64,000 nt of DNA from SG8-41 sp963699525 (GCA_963699525.1 CAVOUI010000005.1:62001-126000), one strand, 5' to 3'. Positions 43,793 to 52,826 are shown, counted from the stretch's first letter. Program-made: numbers and translations. Notes: a model not told the origin generated them from the letters alone.

Positions 43793-44470
43793 TTGACCCA
43801 GGGCTATTTCGTTACGGGGACGGACACCGGCGTCGGCAAGACCCTCGTCGCCTGCGGTCTCCTGCGGGCGTTCGCCGCCGGAGGATCGAGGAGCGTCGGC
43901 ATGAAGCCGGTGGCGAGCGGGGCCGTCACGCGCGGGGAGAGCCTCGTTCACGACGACGTCGAGCAGCTCGTCGCAGCGAGCAACGTGGCCGCGCCGCGCG
44001 AGCTCGTCAATCCCTACCGCTTCGCGGCCCCGATCGCGCCGCATCTCGCGGCAGTCGATGCGGGAATGAGAATCGATCCGGATCGCATCGAGCGCTGCTT
44101 CCGCGCGCTCGCCCGCATGGCGGACGTGATCATCGTGGAAGGCGTCGGCGGCTTCCGCGTGCCGCTGGGTCCCGGCGCCGATACCGCGCAGCTCGCCGCG
44201 CGGCTCGCGCTGCCCGTGGTGCTGGTCGTGGGCATGCGGCTCGGCTGCCTCAATCATGCCCTGCTGACCGTCGAAGCCATCGCGGCCCGCGGCCTCGCGC
44301 TCGCGGGCTGGGTCGCCAATCACGTCGATGCGCACATGCGGGCTGCGGACGAAAACGTGCGGGCGCTCGAGACGCTCATTGCCGCGCCGCTCCTCGCGCG
44401 CATCGCGTTCGACCCGGCGCCGGGCCCGGTGGGCGGCACCGCGCTGCTGGATACTCGCAAACTGCTCTGA
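43793..44470 (+). CDS. bioD: Dethiobiotin synthetase
   Basis: BioD closes the ureido ring of dethiobiotin using ATP and CO2. The 225-residue protein starts at TTG 43793 (no better start in frame) with YFVTGTDTGVGKTLVACG as P-loop. The substrate lysine is in GMKPVASG and the catalytic region in VEGVGGFRVPLG. It is the last gene of the biotin operon. Confidence 0.94.
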   Translation: MTQGYFVTGTDTGVGKTLVACGLLRAFAAGGSRSVGMKPVASGAVTRGESLVHDDVEQLVAASNVAAPRELVNPYRFAAPIAPHLAAVDAGMRIDPDRIERCFRALARMADVIIVEGVGGFRVPLGPGADTAQLAARLALPVVLVVGMRLGCLNHALLTVEAIAARGLALAGWVANHVDAHMRAADENVRALETLIAAPLLARIAFDPAPGPVGGTALLDTRKLL

Positions 44471-44520
44471 CGATCCGTCGCAAGTCCGGCGTTTTCTCTC
44501 GGCGCTTCCGATTGCTTGGC

Positions 44521-44549
44521 GCGGGGGGCCTGTGATACATTCCCCCCGC
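44521..44549. repeat. GC-rich inverted repeat after bioD
   Basis: GCGGGGGG (44521-44528) pairs with CCCCCCGC (44542-44549) around a 13-base loop. No T-run follows. It could be a weak terminator or a leader structure for the oxidase genes. Confidence 0.5.
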
Positions 44550-44558
44550 TCGACGCGG

Positions 44559-45053
44559 ATGTCGGCGCCGGAAGAAATGACCGCAGCCACGGGATTCAGC
44601 GATCAGCCAAACGCGATCGAATTCAGACGGATCGCCCGGCGCAACAACTCGCTCAGCACCACCGGACGGCTTCTCGTTTTCGCTTTCCTGTCCGTCGTTT
44701 CGGTCGGCATTGCCGCGGCATTCGCGTATTTCGGCGCGTGGCTGATCCTGCCGTTTGCCGGGCTCGAGATGCTTGTGCTGTACCTGGCGTTCAGCTATCT
44801 CGAGCGCCACTCAGGAGACTACGAGCTGATCGAGATCGACGGCGACCGGTTGAGGGTCGAGCGGCTCGATGGGGGAGCGGCGAGCAGCGAGGTGTTCAGC
44901 TGCTACTGGGCGCGGGTTGTTGTCAGCCCGGATGGCGGGCGGCTTGCGCTGCGCTCGCACGGCAGGGAGCTCGAGATCGGGCGCGCCATGAGCGACGCGC
45001 AGCGCCTGGACCTGGCGCGGGCGCTCCGGCACCGCCTGCGGGGCGCGGGCTAG
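44559..45053 (+). CDS. DUF2244 membrane protein
   Basis: The 164-residue protein has two close membrane helices (about 45-90) in a pattern typical of DUF2244 and an RVERLDGG...VVVSPDGGRLALRSHGRELEIG-like soluble end (quoted only in part). It usually stands ahead of coxB in β- and α-proteobacteria, but its role is not known. ATG 44559 is preferred; ATG 44577 is close behind. It is followed by coxB after 50 bases. Confidence 0.85.
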   Translation: MSAPEEMTAATGFSDQPNAIEFRRIARRNNSLSTTGRLLVFAFLSVVSVGIAAAFAYFGAWLILPFAGLEMLVLYLAFSYLERHSGDYELIEIDGDRLRVERLDGGAASSEVFSCYWARVVVSPDGGRLALRSHGRELEIGRAMSDAQRLDLARALRHRLRGAG

Positions 45054-45103
45054 CGCCGCCGCCACCGGGGCGATTGCAGAATTGATTCACAGGTGAGGGA
45101 AGC

Positions 45104-46216
45104 ATGATCAGCTACGGATTACGGCCGCTGGCGGCCGCGGCGGGGTGGTTCATCGCGGGAACCGCCCTGGCGAACCAGTTCAACCTGCAGCCACCCCAGT
45201 CGATCATCGCTCGCCAGATCTACGATCTGCATACGCTGATCATGTGGATCATCGTCGGCATTTTCATCGTGGTGTTCGGCGCCATGACCTGGGCCATCCT
45301 CAAGCACCGCAAGTCGGTCGGCCACAAGGCCGAGCAATTCCACGAGAACACCACGATCGAGATCGTCTGGACCGTCATCCCGTTCCTCATCCTCATCGGC
45401 ATGGCCTATCCCGCGACGAAGACCGTAATCGCAATGAAGGACACCTCCAACCCGGATATCACCATCAAGGCGACCGGCTACCAGTGGAAATGGGGCTACG
45501 ACTACCTGCAGGAGGGCATCAGCTTCTACAGCAGCCTTTCCACGCCTCGCGAGCAGATCGAGGGAGCCGCGCCGAAGGGCGAGCATTACCTGCTCGAGGT
45601 GGACAACGCGGTGGTGGTGCCGGTGGGGAAGAAGGTCCGCATCATTACCACCGCCAACGACGTGATCCACTCATGGTGGGTGCCGGCGCTCGGCATCAAG
45701 CAGGACGCCATCCCCGGTTTCGTGCGCGACACCTGGTTCAAGGCCGACAACCCGGGTACCTATCGCGGGCAATGCGCGGAGCTGTGCGGCAAGGACCACG
45801 GCTTCATGCCGATCGTGGTAGAGGCCGTCACCGCCGAGCAGTACGCGGCCTGGGTCGCCGGGCAGAAGAAGCGCATGGCCGCCACCGCGGTGGACGCGGA
45901 GAAGCCATGGACGCTCGATGAGCTGAAGGCGCACGGCGCGAAGGTCTATGCAAGCAACTGCGTGGCCTGCCATCAGGCGACCGGCATGGGCATGCCCAAG
46001 GTATTCCCCGCGCTCTCCGGCTCGAAGGTCGTCAATGGGCCGAAGGAGGCGCAGGTTCAGGTGGTGCTGAATGGAAGAGCGGGCACGGCGATGGCCCCGT
46101 TCAAGCACCTGTCGGACGCCGACATCGCCGCGGTCATCACGTATACGCGCAACAACTGGGCGAACAAGGTCGGCGACTCGGTCACTCCGGCCGAGGTGAA
46201 GGCCCTGCGCAAATAG
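45104..46216 (+). CDS. coxB: Cytochrome c oxidase subunit II with cytochrome c domain
   Basis: CoxB passes electrons from cytochrome c to subunit I. The 370-residue protein has a signal peptide, two membrane helices (about 43-66 and 85-108), then a cupredoxin domain with the CuA ligands H189, C224, E226, C228, H232 and M235. A class I cytochrome c domain is fused at the C terminus (haem motif CVACH, 286-290). The YQWKWGYDY tryptophan-rich element is present. It opens the oxidase operon. Confidence 0.96.
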   Translation: MISYGLRPLAAAAGWFIAGTALANQFNLQPPQSIIARQIYDLHTLIMWIIVGIFIVVFGAMTWAILKHRKSVGHKAEQFHENTTIEIVWTVIPFLILIGMAYPATKTVIAMKDTSNPDITIKATGYQWKWGYDYLQEGISFYSSLSTPREQIEGAAPKGEHYLLEVDNAVVVPVGKKVRIITTANDVIHSWWVPALGIKQDAIPGFVRDTWFKADNPGTYRGQCAELCGKDHGFMPIVVEAVTAEQYAAWVAGQKKRMAATAVDAEKPWTLDELKAHGAKVYASNCVACHQATGMGMPKVFPALSGSKVVNGPKEAQVQVVLNGRAGTAMAPFKHLSDADIAAVITYTRNNWANKVGDSVTPAEVKALRK

Positions 46217-46247
46217 GCGGCAACGGGATTCGCAACTGGAGAACGCC

Positions 46248-47837
46248 ATGGAAGCTGCACACGCACACCACGGTCACGGGCACGACACGCACGGTCACCA
46301 ATACACGGGGATCATGCGCTGGATCACCACGACCAACCACAAGGACATCGGCACGCTCTACCTGGTGTTCTCCCTGACCATGTTCTTCGTCGGCGGGCTG
46401 CTCGCGCTGATGCTGCGGGCCGAATTGTTCCAGCCCGGCCTGCAGTTCTGGAGTCCCGAATTCTTCAACCAGCTGACCACCATGCACGGCCTCATCATGG
46501 TGTTCGGCGCGATCATGCCGGCATTCGTCGGCTTCGCCAACTGGCAGGTGCCGATGATGATCGGCGCCCCCGACATGGCGTTCGCGCGCATGAACAACTG
46601 GAGCTTCTGGCTGCTGCCGCCGGCGGCGACGCTGCTGGTCGCCTCGTTCTTCGTGCCGGGCGGCGCGACCGCCGCGGGCTGGACCATCTACGCGCCGCTC
46701 TCGACCCAGATGGGCCCGGGGATGGACCTCGCGATCTTCGCGCTGCACATCATGGGCGCCTCCTCGATCATGGGCTCGATCAACATCATCACCACCATCC
46801 TCAACATGCGCGCGCCGGGGATGACGATGATGAAGATGCCGCTGTTCGTGTGGACCTGGCTCATCACAGCGTACCTCCTGATCGCCGTCATGCCGGTGCT
46901 CGCGGGCGCGGTCACGATGCTCCTCACCGACCGCCATTTCGGCACCCACTTCTTCAACGCGGCGGGCGGCGGGGACCCGGTGCTGTTCCAGCACATCTTC
47001 TGGTTCTTCGGGCACCCCGAGGTCTACATCATGATCCTGCCGGGATTCGGCATCGTGTCGCAGATCGTGCCGACGTTCGCGAGGAAGCCCCTCTTCGGCT
47101 ACTCCTCGATGGTCTACGCCACGGCCTCGATCGCGATCCTCTCGTTCATCGTGTGGGCGCACCACATGTTCACGGTGGGCATGCCGGCGTCGGCGCAGCT
47201 CTTCTTCATGTACGCGACGATGCTGATCGCGGTGCCGACCGGCGTGAAAGTGTTCAACTGGATCGCGACCATGTGGAAGGGCGCGTTGACGTTCGAGACG
47301 CCGATGCTGTTCGCGTGCGGCTTCATCTTCGTGTTCTCGATGGGCGGCTTCACCGGCCTCGTGCTGGCCATCACGCCGGTGGACATCCAGCTCCAGGATA
47401 CCTATTACGTGGTGGCGCATTTCCACTACGTGCTGGTCGCGGGATCGCTGTTCGCCATCTTCGGCGGCGCCTACTACTGGATGCCCAAGTGGATCGGCCG
47501 CATGTACGACGAGACGCTCGGCAAGTGGCACTTCTGGCTGTCGATGATCTTCTTCAACGTCACCTTCTTCCCGATGCACTTCACGGGGCTCGCCGGCATG
47601 CCGCGCCGCATCCCGGATTACGCGCTGCAGTTCGCCGACTTCAACCTGATCTCGAGCGTCGGCGCGTTCGGCTTCGGGCTCTCGCAGCTGATCTTCGTCT
47701 ACGTGCTGGTCAAGGCGATCCGCGGCGCGGGCAGGAAGGTGGACGAGAAGGTGTGGGAAGGCGCGCACGGGCTGGAGTGGACGCTGCCCTCGCCGCCGCC
47801 GCACCACAGCTTCGAGACGCCGCCGGTGGTGAAGTAA
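46248..47837 (+). CDS. coxA: Cytochrome c oxidase subunit I
   Basis: CoxA contains haem a and the haem a3-CuB centre where oxygen is reduced. The 529-residue protein has 12 membrane helices. The CuB/tyrosine region is WFFGHPEVYIMILPGFG and the two further histidines are in WAHHMFTVG; haem ligands are in MHGLIMVFG and VVAHFHYVLV. A His-rich N terminus (HAHHGHGHDTHGH) could bind metal. The residues match the A-type haem-copper oxidase family. Confidence 0.97.
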   Translation: MEAAHAHHGHGHDTHGHQYTGIMRWITTTNHKDIGTLYLVFSLTMFFVGGLLALMLRAELFQPGLQFWSPEFFNQLTTMHGLIMVFGAIMPAFVGFANWQVPMMIGAPDMAFARMNNWSFWLLPPAATLLVASFFVPGGATAAGWTIYAPLSTQMGPGMDLAIFALHIMGASSIMGSINIITTILNMRAPGMTMMKMPLFVWTWLITAYLLIAVMPVLAGAVTMLLTDRHFGTHFFNAAGGGDPVLFQHIFWFFGHPEVYIMILPGFGIVSQIVPTFARKPLFGYSSMVYATASIAILSFIVWAHHMFTVGMPASAQLFFMYATMLIAVPTGVKVFNWIATMWKGALTFETPMLFACGFIFVFSMGGFTGLVLAITPVDIQLQDTYYVVAHFHYVLVAGSLFAIFGGAYYWMPKWIGRMYDETLGKWHFWLSMIFFNVTFFPMHFTGLAGMPRRIPDYALQFADFNLISSVGAFGFGLSQLIFVYVLVKAIRGAGRKVDEKVWEGAHGLEWTLPSPPPHHSFETPPVVK

Positions 47838-47841
47838 CGGC

Positions 47842-47955
47842 ATGGACTACGGCGTGGACGCCAGCGTGAGCCGGAAGGTGAAAACGGCGCTCATCCTCGC
47901 CAGCATCGCGCTCGCTTTCTTCATCGGGATCGTGGCGAGGCACTGGATATGGTGA
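47842..47955 (+). CDS. Cytochrome oxidase small assembly protein
   Basis: This 37-residue peptide has a charged start (DASVSRKVK) and one membrane helix (TALILASIALAFFIGIVA). It begins 4 bases after coxA and overlaps coxG by 7 bases. Small single-helix proteins in this spot are annotated as oxidase small assembly proteins in β-proteobacteria. Confidence 0.8.
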   Translation: MDYGVDASVSRKVKTALILASIALAFFIGIVARHWIW

Positions 47956-48485
47956 GCCACGCCCACGCCAACCGCGAGACGCTGGTGAAGCTCCTCGTCG
48001 TCGCCGTCGCGATGTTCGGCTTCGGCTACGCGCTGGCGCCGTTCTATCGCGCGATCTGCGACGCGCTGGGGTTGAACAGCGTGGTCAAGGCCGATGCGGT
48101 GGCAAACACCCAGGTGGACGCGGGGCGGCTCCTCACGGTGGAGTTCGACACCAACCTTCGCAGCAACCTGCCGTGGACCTTCGTGGCGCTGGAGCGAAGC
48201 GTGCGCGTTCACCCCGGCGCATTGACGCAGGTCGTGTTCGAGGTGCGCAACCGGTCGGACCGCGCGGTGACCGGGCAGGCGATCCCGAGCTTCGGACCGC
48301 AGATCGCGGGCCGCTACTTCAAGAAGCTCGACTGCTTCTGCTTCACGCAGCAGACGCTGGCGCCGGGCGAGGTGAAGCGCATGCCGGTCGTGTTCGTGGT
48401 CGAGCGCGATCTGCCGCAGGACGTGAATACGGTGACGCTGTCCTACACCTTCTTCGAGGTGGAGGGAAAGGCGCCGAGGAGCTAG
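47949..48485 (+). CDS. coxG: Cytochrome c oxidase assembly protein CtaG/Cox11
   Basis: Cox11 delivers copper to CuB of subunit I. The 178-residue protein has an N-terminal helix (about 11-30), then a β-immunoglobulin-like domain with the copper motif CFCFT in KKLDCFCFTQQTL. The start is ATG 47949 (MVSHAHANRETL). Confidence 0.96.
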   Translation: MVSHAHANRETLVKLLVVAVAMFGFGYALAPFYRAICDALGLNSVVKADAVANTQVDAGRLLTVEFDTNLRSNLPWTFVALERSVRVHPGALTQVVFEVRNRSDRAVTGQAIPSFGPQIAGRYFKKLDCFCFTQQTLAPGEVKRMPVVFVVERDLPQDVNTVTLSYTFFEVEGKAPRS

Positions 48486-48491
48486 GACGGG

Positions 48492-48704
48492 GTGGCGAGC
48501 GAGCCGGTGGAATCGCCCCGCAAGGCGACGCCGCTGCAGGTGGCGAAGGCGGTGGCTTCGGCCTTCATCGGCATCCGCAGGCGCGCTTCGCACGAGCGTG
48601 ACGTCGTCACGATCACGCCGCTGCAGGCGATCGTCGCGGGCGTCATCGGCGCGGCGATTTTCGTTGCAAGCCTGGTGGTGCTGGTGCGTTTTGTGGCCGG
48701 TTGA
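48492..48704 (+). CDS. DUF2970 membrane protein
   Basis: The 70-residue protein has an amphipathic N-terminal part with KAVASAFIGIRRR and one membrane helix (about 43-67). DUF2970 proteins are found beside coxG and coxC; their role is unknown. It starts at GTG 48492, 6 bases after coxG. Confidence 0.83.
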   Translation: MASEPVESPRKATPLQVAKAVASAFIGIRRRASHERDVVTITPLQAIVAGVIGAAIFVASLVVLVRFVAG

Positions 48705-48718
48705 AAGGGAGAATCAGG

Positions 48719-49567
48719 ATGTTGAATCAATCTTCACGCTACTTCGTTCCGGATCCGTCCACCTGGCCGATCACGGGCTCCATCGCGCTGCTGTGCATGG
48801 CCTCCGGCGCGGCTTCCTGGTTCAACGGCTGGGCGCCCGGCAAGTTCGTGGTGTTCGCGGGGTTGGCGATCCTCGGCTACATGCTGGTCGGCTGGTTCCA
48901 CACCGTGTCGAGCGAGAGCGAGGGGGGCAAGTACAACAAGCAGGTGGACATCTCGTTCCGCTGGGGCATGAGCTGGTTCATCTTCTCGGAAGTCATGTTC
49001 TTCGCGGCCTTCTTCGGGGCGCTCTTCTATATGCGGGTGCTGTCGGTGCCCTGGCTGGGTGACCTCGAGCACAAGCTGCTGTGGCCCGATTTCAAGGCCG
49101 GGTGGCCCGCGACGGGCCCTGGCATCACGGACCCGTTCACGCCGATGGCGGCGTGGGGCATCCCGGCCATCAACACGATGCTGCTCCTCTCCTCGGGCGT
49201 CACGGTGACGCTCGCGCACTGGGCTCTGCTGCGCAACGACCGCCTGAAGCTCATCGCCTGGATGTTCGCGACCATCGGCCTCGGCGTGACCTTCCTCGCG
49301 TTCCAGATCTACGAGTACGGTCACGCCTATTCCGAGCTGAACCTCAAGCTCACGACCGGCGCGTACGGGGCGACGTTTTTCATGCTGACCGGCTTCCACG
49401 GTTTCCACGTGACCGTCGGCTGCCTCATGCTCACCACGATTCTCTTCCGCTGCGTCGCGGGCCATTTCACGCCCGAGCACCACTTCGGCTTCGAGGGGGT
49501 GGCGTGGTACTGGCACTTCGTCGACGTGGTGTGGCTCGGGCTCTTCATCTTCGTCTACTGGCTATAA
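48719..49567 (+). CDS. coxC: Cytochrome c oxidase subunit III
   Basis: Subunit III stabilises the oxidase core. The 282-residue protein has seven membrane helices, with WGMSWFIFSEVMFFAAFFGA, TGFHGFHVTVG and the final VAWYWHFVDVVWLGLFIFVYW pattern (quoted in part). The start ATG 48719 follows GGGAGAATCAGG. It closes the first oxidase transcription unit; a terminator follows. Confidence 0.96.
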   Translation: MLNQSSRYFVPDPSTWPITGSIALLCMASGAASWFNGWAPGKFVVFAGLAILGYMLVGWFHTVSSESEGGKYNKQVDISFRWGMSWFIFSEVMFFAAFFGALFYMRVLSVPWLGDLEHKLLWPDFKAGWPATGPGITDPFTPMAAWGIPAINTMLLLSSGVTVTLAHWALLRNDRLKLIAWMFATIGLGVTFLAFQIYEYGHAYSELNLKLTTGAYGATFFMLTGFHGFHVTVGCLMLTTILFRCVAGHFTPEHHFGFEGVAWYWHFVDVVWLGLFIFVYWL

Positions 49568-49648
49568 GCCGCAAACACAACACGAAGAACAAAACACCAA
49601 CGAAGGCGCACCAAGAACAAAGGGGGGACCCGTCAGTAGGGGAAAGAA

Positions 49649-49677
49649 CGCCGCGCCACAAGCGCGGCGCTTTTTTT
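49649..49677 (+). terminator. Rho-independent terminator after coxC
   Basis: CGCCGCGC (49649-49656) pairs with GCGCGGCG (49662-49669) around a 5-base loop and is followed by CTTTTTTT (to 49677). The stop of the convergent DUF2909 gene overlaps the T-run. Confidence 0.9.
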
Positions 49678-49873
49678 ACTGGATCTTGCCGGTGATGAAG
49701 CCGAAGTAGTATCCCAGCATCAGCAGCGCGAACAGCACGACCGAGAGCGTGATCCGCACCGTCAGCGCCTTCACCGTGCGCTCGCCCTGGCCTTTGTCGC
49801 GGACGAGGTAATAGAGCGCTGAGAACAGGCTCCCGACGATGAACACCAGGAACAGGATGACGGCGATCTTCAT
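49676..49873 (-). CDS. DUF2909 twin-transmembrane protein
   Basis: The 65-residue protein has two membrane helices (about 2-22 and 40-60) around a KGQGERTVKALTVRI loop. DUF2909 genes lie on the opposite strand between coxC and SURF1 in many β-proteobacteria. Function unknown. Confidence 0.82.
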   Translation of the reverse strand: MKIAVILFLVFIVGSLFSALYYLVRDKGQGERTVKALTVRITLSVVLFALLMLGYYFGFITGKIQ

Positions 49874-49917
49874 GGCGGGCCATCGAGTCTAACCGAAAGC
49901 ATCCACCGATTACCACA

Positions 49918-50631
49918 GTGCCGGCCCGTTACCGATTCCAGCCCCGTCTCTTTACCACGCTCGCTGCGGCAGCGGCGATCGCGCTGACCCTGACCCTGGC
50001 CAACTGGCAGCTCGGCCGCGCGCACGAGAAGGAAGCGGCTGCGGCGCGGCTCGAGCTGCGGGCCAAGGACCCGCCGCTCTGGTTGACGGCGGCCGAGATG
50101 AAGGCCCGCGACGTGGAGTGGCGGCGGGTGACCGCGCGCGGGCGCTTCGATCCCGCGCACGCCGTGTTGATCGACAACCGGGTGCGCGGCGGCGTCGCGG
50201 GCTACCACGTGGTGATGCCGCTCGCTCTCGAAGGCGGGAACCGCTACGTGCTGGTCAACCGCGGCTGGATTGCGGGCACGAGGGAACGCAGCCGGCTCCC
50301 GGAGATCACGACCCCGGCGGGAACCGTCGAGGTCACGGGTCTCGCGGTCGTGCCGAGCCGGCGCTTCCTCGAGCTCGCGCCGGCCGCAATCGAGGGCAAG
50401 GTCTGGCAGAACCTGACGCTCGAGCGCTACCGGGAGGCGGTGGCGATCCCGCTGCAGCCGTTCATGATCCGGCAGGACAGCGCGCTGGACGATGGCCTCG
50501 CGCGCGAGTGGGACCCGCCGGACCTGGGCGTGAACACGCATTACGGCTACGCCTTCCAGTGGCTCGCGCTCGGCCTCACCGTGCTCGTGATCTACCTGGT
50601 GACCCATGTCAAACGGCGCCCGCAGGAGTAA
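49918..50631 (+). CDS. SURF1 family cytochrome oxidase assembly protein
   Basis: SURF1 helps place haem in subunit I. The 237-residue protein has a membrane helix at each end (about 17-35 and 210-228) and conserved NWQLGRAHEK, VLIDNRVRGG and VLVNRGWIAGT. The start is GTG 49918. It overlaps the next gene by 26 bases. Confidence 0.93.
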   Translation: MPARYRFQPRLFTTLAAAAAIALTLTLANWQLGRAHEKEAAAARLELRAKDPPLWLTAAEMKARDVEWRRVTARGRFDPAHAVLIDNRVRGGVAGYHVVMPLALEGGNRYVLVNRGWIAGTRERSRLPEITTPAGTVEVTGLAVVPSRRFLELAPAAIEGKVWQNLTLERYREAVAIPLQPFMIRQDSALDDGLAREWDPPDLGVNTHYGYAFQWLALGLTVLVIYLVTHVKRRPQE

Positions 50632-51178
50632 CGCGACCCTCTGGCTCATCATTGCGCTGGCGGCTGCGCCGGTCGCGGCCTCCTACTTTTTCTTCTACTT
50701 CTGGCCGCCCACGAGCACCGTGAACTACGGCGCGCTGATCGAGCCGCGGCCGCTGCCGGACCCGCAGCTCGTGCTCGCGGACGGAACCACCTTCCGGCTC
50801 TCGCGGCTGAGGGGCAAGTGGGTGCTGGTGAGCCTCGACTCGGGGCGCTGCGACGAGCGCTGCGAACGGAAGCTCCTCTACATGCGCCAGCTGCGGCTGA
50901 CGCAGGGGAAGGACATGGAACGGGTGGAGCGCGCATGGTTGATCTCGGACGATGCCACGCCGCGCGCCGATGCGATCGAACCCTTTCCGGGGACCTGGGT
51001 GGTGCGCGCCGCGGGCGCCGGGCTGGTGGAGCAGTTCCCGGCGCCGGACCGGGCCGCCGACCACATCTACGTCGTCGATCCCCTCGGCAACCTGATGATG
51101 CGCTTTCCACGCGACCCCGAGCCCGGGCGCATGATCAAGGACCTCTCGCGCCTGCTCAAGGCTTCCCGCATCGGCTGA
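50606..51178 (+). CDS. SCO-like membrane protein of the oxidase cluster
   Basis: The 190-residue protein has one N-terminal helix (about 12-33) and a thioredoxin-like fold with LRGKWVLVSLDSGRCDERCERKL; the pair CDERC sits where Sco proteins have CxxxC. The later DHIYVVDPLGNLMMRFP resembles Sco and thioredoxin-like β-strands, but no conserved Sco histidine is evident. It may act as a thiol reductant or copper chaperone for CuA or CuB. The next gene, ctaB, follows with almost no gap where ctaA would be expected. Confidence 0.75.
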   Translation: MSNGARRSNATLWLIIALAAAPVAASYFFFYFWPPTSTVNYGALIEPRPLPDPQLVLADGTTFRLSRLRGKWVLVSLDSGRCDERCERKLLYMRQLRLTQGKDMERVERAWLISDDATPRADAIEPFPGTWVVRAAGAGLVEQFPAPDRAADHIYVVDPLGNLMMRFPRDPEPGRMIKDLSRLLKASRIG

Positions 51179-51183
51179 CGGTG

Positions 51184-52128
51184 ATGTTAAACTTCACCCC
51201 TTTCCGAAGCGCCACGAGTTCGACCCCGATGTCTTCGAGCCTCGCGAGCCTGCCGCTCGCCTCCCGGATCGGCCAGTTCTATCAGCTCACCAAGCCGCGC
51301 GTCGTATCGCTGATCGTATTCACCGCGGTGATCGGCATGTTCCTGGCGGTGCCGGGCATGGTGCCGCTCCAGCCGCTTCTTGCCGGGACACTTGGCATCG
51401 CGCTGACCGCGGGCGCCGCCGCGGCGGTCAACTGCCTGGTCGAGCAGCGGATCGACGCGCTGATGACGCGCACCCGCGCGCGCCCGCTGCCGCGCGGGCA
51501 CGTGACCTCGGCCGAGACGCTCGTCTTTGCCGGCATCGTGGGCGGGGCGGGACTCTTCATCCTCCACCAGTGGGTCAACGCGCTCACCATGTGGCTGACG
51601 CTCGCGACTTTCATCGGCTATGCCGTCGTCTACACCGTGGTCCTGAAGCCGATGACGCCTCAGAACATCGTGATCGGCGGCGCCTCGGGCGCGATGCCCC
51701 CGGTGCTGGGCTGGGCCGCGGTCACCGGCGAGATTTCGGCCGACGCGCTGCTGCTGTTCCTCATCATCTTCGCCTGGACGCCGCCGCACTTCTGGGCGCT
51801 GGCGCTCTACCGCAAGCACGACTACGCCAAGGCCGGCGTGCCGATGCTTCCGGTGACGCACGGGGACCGCTTCACACGCCTGCACGTGCTGCTCTACACC
51901 GTGATACTCACGGCGGTGTCGCTGATGCCGTTCGTCACGCGCATGAGCGGCGTGCTCTACCTCGCCGCCGCGCTTGTGCTCGACGCCGTATTTCTGTGGT
52001 ACGCGGCGCGCATCTACACCGCCTACAGCGACCACGTGGCGCGGCGGACTTTCCGTTATTCCATCGTCTATCTCGCGGCACTTTTCGCCGCCCTTCTGGT
52101 CGACCACTATATCCGCGTGCCGCTGTGA
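51184..52128 (+). CDS. ctaB: Protoheme IX farnesyltransferase (heme O synthase)
   Basis: CtaB adds a farnesyl group to haem B to make haem O. The polytopic protein has nine membrane helices, motif NCLVEQRIDALMTRTRARPLP (the DxxxD site, in part here) and second acidic motif YRKHDYAKAGVPMLP. ATG 51184 gives 314 residues; ATG 51229 gives 299, close to the usual length, and may be the true start. Confidence 0.94.
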   Translation: MLNFTPFRSATSSTPMSSSLASLPLASRIGQFYQLTKPRVVSLIVFTAVIGMFLAVPGMVPLQPLLAGTLGIALTAGAAAAVNCLVEQRIDALMTRTRARPLPRGHVTSAETLVFAGIVGGAGLFILHQWVNALTMWLTLATFIGYAVVYTVVLKPMTPQNIVIGGASGAMPPVLGWAAVTGEISADALLLFLIIFAWTPPHFWALALYRKHDYAKAGVPMLPVTHGDRFTRLHVLLYTVILTAVSLMPFVTRMSGVLYLAAALVLDAVFLWYAARIYTAYSDHVARRTFRYSIVYLAALFAALLVDHYIRVPL

Positions 52129-52141
52129 CGGCAGGCGACAC

Positions 52142-52735
52142 TTGAAGCAGCTCATCGCAGCGATACTCTGGGTCATCGCCGCAGCGGCTCTTTCCGCCTG
52201 CGGCGACCGGCAAGAGTCCCCGAAGTTCCGGCTCACCGATATCACCGGCGCAAATTTCGGGAAGGAGCTTGCGCTCACCGATCATGAGGGCAGGCCACGG
52301 ACGCTCGCGGATTTCCGGGGCAAGGTGGTGACGGTGTTCTTCGGCTTCACGCACTGCCCGGATGTCTGCCCGACGACTCTGGCCGAGCTGGCGCAGGTGG
52401 TGAAGGAGCTCGGGCCCGACGGCAACCGGGTCCAGGTGCTGTTCGTGACCGTGGATCCCGAGCGCGACACGCAGCAGGTGCTGAAAAACTACGTGCCGTC
52501 CTTCAACCCGGCGTTTCTCGGGCTCTACGGCGACGCCGGGGCGACCGCGCGCGCGGCGAAGGAATTCAAGATCTACTACCAGAAGCAGCCGGCCAAGGAC
52601 GGCCACTACAGCGTGGACCACTCTGCCGGCACCTATATCCTCGACGCCGAGGGCCGGCCGCGCCTGTTTGCCGGCTATGGGGCCGGGGCGCCGGCGATCC
52701 TGCACGACATCCGGATCCTGCTCGGCAAGTCCTGA
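52142..52735 (+). CDS. SCO1/SenC copper chaperone lipoprotein
   Basis: Sco proteins metallate CuA of subunit II. The 197-residue protein has a lipobox (AALSAC-G), a thioredoxin fold with copper motif CPDVC in FGFTHCPDVCPTT and the copper histidine in SVDHSAGTYI. The start is TTG 52142, 13 bases after ctaB. It ends the cluster. Confidence 0.94.
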   Translation: MKQLIAAILWVIAAAALSACGDRQESPKFRLTDITGANFGKELALTDHEGRPRTLADFRGKVVTVFFGFTHCPDVCPTTLAELAQVVKELGPDGNRVQVLFVTVDPERDTQQVLKNYVPSFNPAFLGLYGDAGATARAAKEFKIYYQKQPAKDGHYSVDHSAGTYILDAEGRPRLFAGYGAGAPAILHDIRILLGKS

Positions 52736-52826
52736 CAGCCCCTCACCCCTTCCCCCTCTCCCGAGTGGCGAGGGGAAATGGTTAGCGGCGATATGGCTTG
52801 CCAGCCATCTAGCCGAGACTCAAACG

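Noticed and set aside
46182..47843. 553-codon minus-strand open frame opposite coxA
   Set aside because: Antisense of a highly conserved gene; composition rich in Arg, His and Glu and no recognisable motif.
51184..51216. Similarity of the sequence before ctaB to that before the M16 gene (about 56563-56585)
   Set aside because: Both contain TTCAC, CTT and CCGAAGCGC, but matches are short and one lies in a possible coding start; chance is sufficient.
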